Of a DNA stretch of 64,000 bases, positions 22,871 to 31,749 are shown piece after piece. Within the stretch, counting starts at the first letter, position 1, and each line of letters starts with the position of its first letter. Source of the stretch: Lycium barbarum (taxonomy: Eukaryota > Streptophyta > Magnoliopsida > Solanales > Solanaceae); contig NC_083345.1 of assembly GCF_019175385.1 (NCBI RefSeq), positions 42,926,098 through 42,990,097 on the forward strand, in the 5' to 3' direction. Position numbers and translations under genes: made by a program. The notes under the pieces are model-generated. The model was not told where the DNA came from, searched no databases, and saw only the letters and a list, made by a program, of their open reading frames with translations.

Positions 22871-23047
22871 GAAGGGTTAGCATTGTGATGCTGAGTTGAT
22901 ATCACGTGTGATATATATTAGCAATAGTGGATTGTAGTGCTGTTTGAAATTAAGCAATAGGCGAAGGTTGATCTGGCCAGGGTCAGAAGACGAGTGAAGC
23001 CACGGTTATGTTCACAGCTCCTATGAGCTAAATTATTTTTAAGAGCA

Positions 23048-23668
23048 TTGGTTGGAAGTCAGTGCAGAGATCGCATCAAAGCGGGAATGATATTCTTCGT
23101 GCCAGTCGAATGGGTGAACCCGATTCTACTGGTTACAAGGGATTGGTTGCGCGTATTATGGCTAGAATTTGCTTTGTCAGCCATGAACTACGACTTTCAG
23201 GATCAGGCCATTTCACAGCCGTTGTTTCCGCCATCGTCTGTGTTTTGGGAGTTGATTTTGGGGCATTCTAGTTTGATTGAGGTACCTTCAGGGGATGTCT
23301 TCCGTGCAGTGGATGCTATTTTCAGAGGGATTCCATTTGAGGCAAGTTTGGTTGGCTTTCGAGCCATCAGAGGATGGTCAGCTTATTGCACCGGCGTGCC
23401 ATACTGTTGGGATTTTATTGCAAAATGGGACAAACGGATAGCTGAAGCTCAAATGTTCTTGATTGTGATGATCCCTCAATTATTTAGAAACTCTGTTAGC
23501 AATGGGCTAGCAGCTTTGCTGAGCAAGGCATGGACTTGGCTAGAATGTCAAGCGAAGGTAGCGAGCGTTCCAGAGGGTTCACTTGCATCAGAAACTTGTC
23601 AGTTCAAAATGTCTGGTCGTGTGATGCAACAAGTCAGAGTTGTTGGCCATTTTGAAGAGGGGAAATAG
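23048..23668 (+). CDS. Unrecognised 206-codon ORF in element B
   Basis: This is the longest plus-strand frame in B, starting about 180 bases after the PBS, where gag normally starts. The translation is hydrophobic and rich in Trp (for example MARTWLECQ-like sequence is not typical of gag; the actual local peptide is SKAWTWLECQAKV) and includes SAMNYDFQDQAISQPLFPPS. I see no capsid pattern, zinc knuckle, protease or known enzymatic motif. It may be a remnant of a gag-like protein, a family-specific protein, or a chance frame in GC-rich sequence. Another frame (23640-23993) overlaps its end. Position is the only argument for coding. Confidence 0.35.
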   Translation: MVGSQCRDRIKAGMIFFVPVEWVNPILLVTRDWLRVLWLEFALSAMNYDFQDQAISQPLFPPSSVFWELILGHSSLIEVPSGDVFRAVDAIFRGIPFEASLVGFRAIRGWSAYCTGVPYCWDFIAKWDKRIAEAQMFLIVMIPQLFRNSVSNGLAALLSKAWTWLECQAKVASVPEGSLASETCQFKMSGRVMQQVRVVGHFEEGK

Positions 23669-23993
23669 GAAACAAAATTTTCTTTCAAACAGTCTAGGCT
23701 CCCGTCGAGGAGAGGGACATGCCGATGAGTCGGGTGGTCAGGAAAAAGGCCATGTTTGCCAGGTCGAGCAACCATGTTCTGGAGAGCTACGAGCCATGGA
23801 CTATATAAACTTTGGGATTGATCATGGAGATCCTACGGTGGATGCGAAGGACGCATCAGTTGAGTGTCTTTCCAGGATGGATGGACTTGAGTATTGCTTG
23901 AGGGCATTGGAAAGGATCCTTCGAGGGTTGGACGTTGTGGGGCAAGATGACGGATGCCTAGCCATCTTAAGGGTTGCAATGAATGGAAGGTGA

Positions 23994-25533
23994 GACCCTC
24001 AAAAACCATGCCAGACAAGTGGGATTGGTGCCTACAACATGGAGCAAGCTTGGCTTACAGGATTCAGCAAGGCGTGCCAGTGAGCCGCGACAACGTGAGG
24101 AATGGCCTGAGAGCAGGATTCCTTGCGGGATGATTGAATGTCACAATGAGGTGGAGGCAGCCACCATGTTTGTGAAATGGAAGGCCAAACCATTTTAATG
24201 TGGAGACAAAATCAAAAGGGAGCCACTGCAGAGGTAGGGACGCATGATTAAAACCATGCTGAACCGCTAGATGGGGAGGCATTTTGGTTAGGATATGGAA
24301 TTGCATGGAGCAGGAAGAGGACGGAGTCGAACCGCGTGAAGCGGGGAGATCCTTGAAGGATGATGGACCACTTTGTAGGGAGGCAAAGATGGAAATAGGT
24401 CCAAACTGCGAGGGCAGGGCACTGATGCTGAAGGCGAACCGAACCACTTAGCGTGGGGAGGCAGAGGTGTGGAAATGTGTCGAACCACTAGACCGGGGAG
24501 ATACAAGAGTTAGCCGAGGAGGCAATGGGCTGAATCACGGATGTGAGGAGGCCAAGGTAAAGTGGGGTTAGCTAAGCTTCGGATTGGATGGGGTTTCCAT
24601 GTTTGAGATGGAACCAAGTGCTGAGGAACCATAGAGATGGAACCAAGTGTTGAGGCACACCGGGATCGTAAGGAATCTGTCGAGGGAGTGACAGTTTGAG
24701 AACAAAGGTGTTGTTCAGAATGGGCGAAGCTACCACTTTGAGGAAATGAAATACTCACCAGGAGTACGTCCCAAGAACTTGACGAGTGCCAAGAGGGTGC
24801 AAAGGATGTAAGTGCCAAAGACACCACTGTGGAGCGTGGGTCATGCAGGGGCCGTGTTAGACATCAAAGGGGACAAGATTGGATTTAAAAAGTCGCTAGT
24901 GTCAGTGTGTGGGCAAGTCAACTTTGATTTATGGGGTCGAGACTCAATTTGTTTATGCAGCTGATATAAGCGAGGTCTTGCGGAGGAAAACGGACAAAGG
25001 ACCATGAGGAAATGGTTGGCAAAAGGTTGCCACATCGAGGGATGCCTACCTTGAAAAACATGGAAAAGTGTCTTCCACTTTTAGTGGGGGAGTGTTCGCC
25101 TATGAAGAGGCATTGGGCCATGTGAAAATTGAAGGACGATTGTCTTCTGAAGTAAATGGTAAGAAGGGACTGCAAGGGTTGCAGTGGGAATGTGGAAGTC
25201 GCACCAATGGGTGCTATGTAGGAATTACCACGAAGGGCGACAAAGGTTCCTGATCAGAGGAAGGCCGTGAGGAACATGGTGTGGATGACAGGCGGTCTCC
25301 AAAAAGTTAATCACCAGAGGGTGCAAGTGCGGAGGCACTTTCCAAGTGGGGTGTAGTGGCACGCTTGGGAGAAACTAGGGAGGAGAAGTGCATGGGGCAC
25401 GACTCCATTTTTAAGAGGAGATGAGATAGGCTTTAGACCCAAAGGATTATGGAAGGGGATGTGAGACCCCGAGGGGGCAAACTCTGGGTTGACGTGGACG
25501 TGTCTATGCCATTGAGGACGATGACGAGCTTGA
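23994..25533 (+). other. Element B non-coding interior
   Basis: No convincing gene is present. The section at about 24183-24560 contains a degenerate repeat described separately. The remainder is GC-rich, with short frames only. Minus-strand frames here are rich in Pro, Ser, Leu and Arg, as expected for antisense reading of such sequence. Confidence 0.5.
24183..24560 (+). repeat. Degenerate 33-49 bp repeat in element B
   Basis: A module of the form AACCACT-(N4-8)-GGGGAGGCA recurs with changes, beginning near 24187, 24221, 24261, 24329, 24366, 24399, 24440, 24482 and 24531. Spacing is mostly 33 to 49 bases, with one gap of about 68 (two units). Spacing is not a steady multiple of three, so a repeated protein domain is unlikely. 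Confidence 0.5.
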
Positions 25534-25544
25534 GTGGGGGAGAA
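25534..25544 (+). other. Purine tract of element B
   Basis: GTGGGGGAGAA abuts the 3' LTR start TGTTACGGGC at 25545, the normal place for a polypurine tract. Confidence 0.75.
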
Positions 25545-26529
25545 TGTTACGGGCTGCCTTCGGTGTGCCTTGGCGCCCATAACCCCTGCGTGCCCCAGGA
25601 GGGCAAAGCGAGTGTCAGTCGTGCAGGAGACGTGCGCAGATGAGTGTCCGCGGCGCGCAGGCAGTGTCAGCCGTGGGCGCAAGCAGTCTCAGCCGTGGGC
25701 GCAGGCAGGGTTGGCCGCGCAAGCAGTGTCAGCCGTGCGCGGGCGATGTGCACTGACAAGGGGCTCCGACGGGCGAGAGTCAATAAGCATCTAGAGATTC
25801 TCTATGGAATATTATAAGAGTGCCAAGGATTTTTAGCAAGGATCTGGGATGAGCCCATGGGCCGTCGGCGGACGGGCCACGCGCGAGCCTGAGTGTCAGT
25901 CCCATGCATTTCTGAGATATGGATGGAATCTTGGGATTTAGGGTGAGAGGACACTTCCTAGGATGTTATGGAATGTTCTTACCAAGTTTGGAGTCATTTG
26001 AAGATCGTTCACCTAAGGGCTTGACTTAGCCAAGGAGCAGTGTCAGTGATAAAGCTCCCGAAGGCTATATCTCGATCCACGAGTATGGGAATGAGATGAA
26101 ACTTCATGGAGGAGTGAAGGAAGTCAAGAGAAAGAGTTAGGAATAGACGGCGCATCATTTGGAGTTCGGAAGAGTGAGAAAGGCCAAGTGTGATTCTCAG
26201 GCTTGAGGATAGGACTGTGCGCGCAGGAGCGATGCTCAGTGTCAGGCGAGGGACATGCATATCCATAGCCAACCTAAGGGGTGCGCATAGACGAGACCCA
26301 GCATATGAAATGCGCCACAAGGGTATGATAGAAAGACAAGGCTGAAGCCTTGACATCAAACGGGCGGCACAAGGAAAGATAAGCCTCTGAGGCAAGCTTC
26401 ACCATAGGCATGGGGTTGTGTCAAGGAAACCTGGGATAAGGAAAGGCTGGCTTGTAGTCAGGTGGGACTACGAGCGCCGCCCGGGCAATTTGTGTGCCGC
26501 TGCCGCTTAGGAGGAGTCGGCTCGTGACA
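25545..26529 (+). repeat. Element B 3' LTR (985 bp, rearranged)
   Basis: It begins TGTTACGGGCTGCC and ends CTCGTGACA. It lacks about 582 bp present in the 5' LTR, with a TC microhomology at the join (26197). Near 25640-25740 it has about 81 extra bases made of repeated GCAGTGTCAGCCGTG-type units. The two changes show that the LTRs diverged by rearrangement, not only by point mutation. Confidence 0.88.
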
Positions 26530-26756
26530 TGTCTATCGTCATTAAGTCATTTCTTTGATGTGACACAATTTAATAAATTGTTCGAAGGTTACCGACCTTA
26601 TGTTACTCTAAAGTGACGTTGTTACTTCATTGACTGCTCATGCAATGAATACATATGTATATATATATATATACGCATTATTTTACTACACTGAGCCATG
26701 CTATAGTCGGCCGGGTACGACACCTATTGTGCAACCACTGATCAGTTGGTATAACT

Positions 26757-27035
26757 CACCGAGTCTCGAAAGGGCCTGGTACGTTACACACCGAGTCCCG
26801 AAAGCGGGGTATGTTACACACCGATTCCCGAAAGGGCCAGATATGTTACACACCGAGTCCCGAAAGGGCCGAGTATGCTGCATACTGAGCCCCAAAAGGG
26901 ACGGGTATGCTACACATCGAGTCCCGAGAAGGCCGGGTATGTTACACACTGAGTTCCGAAAGGGCCGGGTATGTTACACACCGAGTCTCAAAAGGGGCGG
27001 GTACCTTACTCACCGAGTCCTTAAAAGGCCGGGTA
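26757..27035 (+). repeat. Minisatellite (about 32 bp, 9 units) in element A 3' LTR
   Basis: Units of the form CACCGAGTCCCGAAAGGGCC followed by GGGTATGTTACA start near 26757, 26789, 26819, 26851, 26883, 26914, 26946, 26979 and 27011. The A 5' LTR has only two or three (4389-4460). The CACCGAGTCCC core also occurs in both LTRs of element C (5962, 13317, 13369, 13517). Confidence 0.85.
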
Positions 27036-27056
27036 CATTATAATGATGATACTACT

Positions 27057-27064
<8 letters not shown>

Positions 27065-27142
<78 letters not shown>
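27065..27142. repeat. TG/TA microsatellite in element A 3' LTR
   Basis: A TG run of about 27 bases is followed by a TA run of about 50 bases. It has no counterpart of this length in the 5' LTR. Confidence 0.9.
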
Positions 27143-27143
<1 letters not shown>

Positions 27144-27748
27144 TTGCATATGATTTTTAAACTCATGCATTGTTGTACGTTCTCAGGTGGCTCAAGTTAC
27201 TTCTATCCTCCTTATAATTCTGTCTTACTCATGTTATTGATTCCTACTTTACATAATCAGTACGTTTATCCGTAATGAAGTCCCATTGCACGGGATGCTA
27301 TATTTCGTGCTGCAGGCTCTGACAGGTTATTTAGGAGCAACCGCAGTAGGATTTTCCAGCTTCAGCGGTGTCAGCAAGTGCCACTACTTCGGACTTGCTA
27401 TCTTTGGGGTAATTTTATGCTAATGTAATATATGTTCGAATCTACATTCTTAGAGGCTCATAGACATAATGGGGTACGTAGATACTACGTATGGTCTTAC
27501 CGGCCTTGTCTAGGTTGTGATATTTTCCTGTAAGCCTTGCCGGCTTTATGATACTCGTGATGTTGTAGCGACCTTGTCGGTTCGTATATGTACATATACG
27601 TTGGATTATCGGATATTTCTATGTTGGGTCTTTTCTGCGTGCAGGTGTATGCTAAGTTATAGTATAGGGTATTCAAGGTAACCGTTAAGTCAGGTGGTTC
27701 TCGGCCTGTGAGTCGATGCCTGTCATACTCCTCGTTGGGGGTGTGACA

Positions 27749-27753
27749 TTCTT
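27749..27753. repeat. Target-site duplication of element A, right (TTCTT)
   Basis: TTCTT follows the LTR end GTGACA and matches 2863-2867. Joining the two flanks gives back the copia-like LTR. Confidence 0.9.
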
Positions 27754-27966
27754 ATACTAGGGATGCAACACCGGATTCTTGAGTATTATTGGATACATCA
27801 TCTTCGCTCAATATTGTGAATTCTCTCTTAGTGGGTGGGCAAACTTCTTCTTAGAAAAACCTGGGTATTTATAACATTAGGCTCCGCAGGTCAATGAACA
27901 CAAAACCCTTTCCTAGTCGGTTAATGACACGCAGGTAGGGTTTTTATAGTATTTTGGATTCTTACC
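27754..27966 (-). repeat. Copia-like 5' LTR, middle (U3/R-side) segment
   Basis: This is the continuation of the LTR interrupted by element A. It ends at element D (27967). On the minus strand it carries a putative TATA box at 27866-27873 (TATAAATA). The outer end of this LTR is probably beyond D, at or after 37440, but was not identified. Confidence 0.5.
27962..27966. repeat. Probable target-site duplication of element D, left (TTACC)
   Basis: TTACC precedes the proposed D LTR start TATAACACC. The right flank is TTGCC (37435-37439), differing by one transition. With the LTR start mutated from TG to TA, this boundary is likely but not certain. Confidence 0.6.
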
Positions 27967-29299
27967 TATAACACCTTGTACCTTTAACCTAAGCCACCTC
28001 TATGACTCAGCTATCCTGACAGCCAAACGGGAGAGTTTAAGTCAAAAACCAGACTCAGTTCTACAGGTGGCATTCGACGGCTAGAGGGACGGATCGTCCA
28101 TTGTTTGACGGCCCGTCAAAATGCACCATCCCTAGGAGCCTTGTTTTGCAAACTCTAGACTTTCTCAGACTACTGATAGTATGGTCGAATCGATGGACCG
28201 TCGACACATTGACGGACCGTCAATGAAGCACCTTAAAAAATCAGACTCGGACAGTCAAAGCAACTAGACGGACCATCGACATGTCGATGGACCGACAAGT
28301 GCACCGTCAATTCTCCCTAACAACAAATAGTATAAATACGACACTTCATTCTAGAAAATCAGTTTTCATAATTCCCAAGCCCTAGCACAAAGGTTTTCTT
28401 CTCTCATCAATCCAAAACATCAATGTAAGCCATTCCAAGGCCATCCAAGTCAATTCTAATATGTATTCATGTAATCTAACAAGGGTTTATCATTCCTAAC
28501 CTATGGTTTTTAAGCAAACCCATCTCAAGGTTCAAAATGGAAGTTTTTGAAATTCTATTACAAGTTTTGGAGCGTTTACAAGTATATAGGGTTGCTATCT
28601 ACGTGTGGGAACATCATTGTTCATCCCCACGCCATGTTTTTCCATGATTATACGAAAGCTTACCAAAACTAGGGTCTTCAACATGTTCATGATAACCCTA
28701 GGTATATGTACCATGATACACTATGTTTGTATGATTAATTTGTTATTGTGTTCTTAATATTCCATTCTGGTTATTGAGAATCTGCTCGTAATCCATGAAA
28801 ACCCATACTTTGCATTCCATGGGTTCTAAAATGCAAGCTATGAACTTTTACGTATATTTTCATGTAATTCTACATGCATCCATGTATTATACAAGTTATA
28901 CTATGTACTTATATCCATGCTATACTATACTCATGAAAGCATGTTTGCAAGTCATGTTTATGAATCAAGTTTACAAGTCATGATTACAAGCCATGTAATA
29001 CAGACCATTGGCCCAGATGCCAACTATATCCATGTTCATACTTTGGGAGTAGCATAGGTTTACCGAGAAAGGTCAGATAGCCTGAAACTACGTATGCCAA
29101 CGTAGGGAAGGGTCGATCCACCGAGATTACGACGACACCTTCAGACAATTGAATTGGATCCATTTTCATGTCATGCTTTTGTACCATACCCTGGCAAGGT
29201 GTGGGGCTGCTCTGCTGGTCGGGCCAGGTACCCGACTCCACATACCCACGTGGTGATTTCTTGTTATCGGTTATACTACGACTCTACCACCAGATACAG

Positions 29300-29331
<32 letters not shown>

Positions 29332-29975
29332 GCACATGAAATGTTTTACTCACGATATACATTTACTCATGTCAAATGATGCTCATGTTCATGTTCAACT
29401 GACAATTTCAGTTGTATTATTTCGTGTGCTATGTTTATTTCATTCAGTGCTTTACATACCAGTACAATTCAAGTGTACCGACGTCCCCTTTATTTTCCTG
29501 GGCAGCCTGCATTTCATTATGCAGATTTACAGGATGACGGATCAGCACGTTAGGACTCAAAACGTATCGGCTTTTGGTGAGCCCCATTCTATTCAGCATT
29601 TTAGCTTTACTTATGTTTATTTCAGTCATGCAGTTAAGGTATGTCGGGGCCTTGTTCCGGTAAATAGTTTAGTAGTAAGATTCATGTTAGAGGCTTCATA
29701 GACTAGTCGGTTATGTTATGTTAGATATTCAGATTCGTCTAGCCATTTTGGCTCATTATTATTATGTTTATTCAGACTATTTCGCATTATGATATTATTA
29801 TATTTTCAGACTTATGATTTGTGGTCCCACGCTTTACTTAAATTATGCATGTTCATAGTTTATATCGTATCAGTTCATGCCCATGTTGAGTCAGCAAGCC
29901 ATGTGGTTCGCTTGATCACATGCAGTCAGGTATCGATTGCCTTGTTACGGTCAGGCCATGATTCGGGGCGTGAAA
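27967..29975 (+). repeat. Element D 5' LTR
   Basis: The LTR is about 2009 bp. Its last 624 bases (29352-29975) align with 36806-37434. It contains GACGGACCGTCGAC-like inverted-repeat stretches (28060-28310), a TATA box at 28331-28338, a TA microsatellite near 29300-29325, the conserved AGTAC/GTAC plus CCCC/GGG element at 29461-29502, and TTAGAGGCTTCATAGAC near 29688. It ends CGTGAAA where the 3' copy has CGTGACA. Confidence 0.75.
28331..28338 (+). promoter_or_regulatory. Putative TATA box of element D
   Basis: TATAAATA lies about 365 bases into the LTR. The same distance separates the start of the related solo LTR from its own TATA-like run, which supports the proposed LTR start at 27967. 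Confidence 0.5.
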
Positions 29976-29979
29976 AAGA

Positions 29980-29993
29980 TTGGTGTCAGAGCC
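29980..29993 (+). other. Primer-binding site of element D
   Basis: TTGGTGTCAGAGCC lies four bases after the LTR end. It differs from the initiator-Met complement TTGGTATCAGAGCC by one A-to-G change. Confidence 0.85.
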
Positions 29994-30189
29994 TAGGTTC
30001 AAGTGTCTTAGAGAGTCAATGAAACTGTGTCCAGTGGGGTCATTTTTACATGTGTGTGGTGCCCACACATATAACAGTTGACCACCAAGATATCTAGGAA
30101 TGTCTCACTCCTTTCGTACTCTAGTTCTTGTAGTTAGAGATATGCTTTCGGGAATTCTTCTAACTCGTGCGTATTACGTATTTTGGACA

Positions 30190-31335
30190 ATGCCTGCGAA
30201 AAAAAGTACACCATGAGGACTACAACAACCAGTCAAAGGGCTACCACTAAAGTTACTCCAGAAGTGGAGCCTCAGAGTCAAAGGGTTGCATCAGATACTG
30301 AAACCTAGATACAGAGAAGCTTGCGGAGGTCCGTCCCACCACTACTCTGTAGCTCAATGCTTCAGACATGGACGTCAGGGGAGCTATCCAACTGCTCACC
30401 CAGGAATTATTAAAGTTAAAGCCTCCAGTGTTCACATGGTTTAAAAAGGAGGATGATCCACAAAACTTCATTGATAGACTTCAAAAAGTGTTTCAGGTTA
30501 TGCATGCTACCAAGACAGAGGCAGCAGAGTTAGGAGCTTATCAATTACAGGATGTTGCCCATATTTGGTATGAGACGTGGGAGCAATCACGCGGGGAAGA
30601 TGCATCTTCGAAAACTTGGGATGAGTTTTCAGATGCTTTCGTTGACCATTTCCACCAATTGAGGTCAGAGAGGCGAAGGCTTACGAATTTGAGAATGTCA
30701 GGCATAGCGGTATGAGTGTGAATGAATATTATCTCAAGTTTGTTTCCTTGTCTAGGTATGCTCAATATATACTGCCAGATATGAGAGCCATAGTTTGGCA
30801 TTTTGTATTAGGGCTTATACCAGATTTGCACGGTGACACTAATATTGTCATTCAGAATGACAAAATGACCATCACCAAGATGGTTGCTTTTCTATGCAAG
30901 GTAATGAGAAAAGACTAAAGAAAGAGGACGCTCTTCAGAAAGAGAAGGATAGGGAATTCAATAAAAGAGCTAAGTTTACAGGTAACTTCAGTTATGAGGG
31001 AGGTGGAGGCAGGAGATTCTTTAAGAATAGATCATCAGAACTTGCGCCATCTGCAGCCAGTGCCCCAGCCCTAAAGTTCAGGAATGATCAAAAGAGATAG
31101 AATTCTAGGCCGACTTACTCCTATTCTCAGACTAGTACGGGTCAGAAGACTTATGACATTCCGGTTTATAGCAAGTGTGGTAAGAGACACCCAGGGGTGT
31201 TGCATGGGTATGGATGTTTGCTATAGGTGTGGCCAGCAGGGCCATTTTCAGAGAGATTGTCCCTCAGCGAGACAGGGTACCGGAGGTAATGTGAATCAGT
31301 CCACAAATTCAGCGGTGGCATGGTGTGACTAAGTC
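30190..31335 (+). pseudogene. Element D gag, broken
   Basis: A start-like ATG at 30190 (MPAKKSTP, then a stop) is in a different frame from the capsid part, so at least one frameshift lies before 30368. The capsid section (30368-30715) has FKKEDDPQNFIDRLQ, IWYETWEQSRGED and WDEFSDAFVDHF. It continues in another frame (30712-30918) with NEYYLKFVSLSRYA. The basic linker follows, with two more frame changes. The CCHC knuckle, CYRCGQQGHFQRDC (31219-31260), is intact. Like the gag proteins of A and C it would build the particle and bind RNA, but the sequence is a separate family. Confidence 0.85.
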
Positions 31336-31369
31336 TAGAAATGCAGGCGGAGGTCGAAACCGCTTGTAT

Positions 31370-31749
31370 GCTTTATCAGGTTTTGAGGATACAGAGGCAC
31401 ATGCAGATGTTTTCACAGGTACAATAAAAATATTCACTTTTGACATCTATGCCCTTATTGACCTGGGATCCACCTTATCTTATGTAATCCCATTTGTTGC
31501 TAAGAAATTTGGGATTGAACCAAAAAAGTTGCATGAACCCTTTGAGGTGTCCGCCCCAGTTGAGGAACCAATTATAGCTAGACGTATTAATAAGGGTTGC
31601 CCAGTTTTAGCCTATCACCGCAGAACCATAGCCGACTTAGCAGAGTTGGATATGGTAGACTTTGATGTAATCATGGGTATAGATTAGTTATCTTCATGTT
31701 ATGCCATAGTAGGTTGTAGAAAATAATAGTGAGATTCAATTTTCCTAAT
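31370..31749 (+). pseudogene. Element D protease and linker, up to the solo LTR
   Basis: The frame has ALIDLGSTLSYVIPF with the protease Asp in the D-x-G-S context (near 31458), then the conserved MVDFDVIMGID. A TAG near 31687 sits where Trp is expected (the DWL motif in A and C), and more stops follow. The solo LTR target site at 31745-31749 lies in the protease-RT linker. The reading resumes at 33875 after the insertion. Confidence 0.85.
31745..31749. repeat. Target-site duplication of the solo LTR, left (CTAAT)
   Basis: CTAAT is repeated at 33870-33874. Removing the insertion and one copy restores a continuous pol frame across the site. Confidence 0.92.

Larger units (their letters stand above)
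21371..26529 (+). mobile_element. Element B: pol-less, GC-richer LTR retrotransposon nested in the A 3' LTR
   Basis: B is 5159 bp with LTRs starting TGTTACGGGCTGCC and ending CGTGACA, an initiator-Met PBS, a purine tract before the 3' LTR and a short target duplication, so it is a complete LTR retrotransposon insertion. Its 2.7 kb interior shows no protease, RT, RNase H or integrase motif in any frame. It must have moved using proteins from another element (inference). Its base composition is visibly GC-richer than the A, C and D elements around it. I do not recognise the family. It may belong to the LARD/TR-GAG class of non-autonomous elements. Confidence 0.85.
2868..27748 (+). mobile_element. 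Gypsy (Tekay-like chromovirus) element A, host of two nested elements
   Basis: The left LTR begins TGTTACACCCCGTAG and the right LTR ends GTGTGACA, flanked by the perfect duplication TTCTT. Without elements C (in the 5' LTR) and B (in the 3' LTR), A is about 10 kb, with LTRs of roughly 2.2 and 2.5 kb. Domain order is gag, protease, RT, RNase H, integrase, chromodomain, which defines Ty3/gypsy. The chromodomain tail and long LTRs suit the Tekay/Del lineage. Stops and frameshifts throughout pol make it non-autonomous now. The 3' LTR begins TACTACACC instead of TGTTACACC, so its terminal TG is mutated. Confidence 0.9.
20073..27748 (+). repeat. Element A 3' LTR, split by element B
   Basis: The parts are 20073-21370 and about 26530-27748, roughly 2.51 kb without B. 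It starts TACTACACCCCG where the 5' LTR has TGTTACACCCCG. It contains the TATA box at 20613-20622, an expanded minisatellite at 26757-27035 and a TG/TA microsatellite at 27065-27142. It ends GTGTGACA followed by TTCTT. Confidence 0.88.

Noticed and set aside
26757..27035. Regularly spaced repeat that superficially resembles a CRISPR array
   Set aside because: Units are contiguous and imperfect with no unique spacers, and lie in a plant LTR.
26630..27043. 137-codon plus-strand frame with repeated THRVPKGxxM-like peptides
   Set aside because: It is a translation of the 32-bp minisatellite in the A 3' LTR. Unit lengths vary and no start or domain supports a protein.
30541..30801. Minus-strand frames overlapping gag of D (and similar ones at 7179-7370, 10108-10317 and 16962-17198)
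   Set aside because: They are antisense shadows of the gag and pol coding regions.
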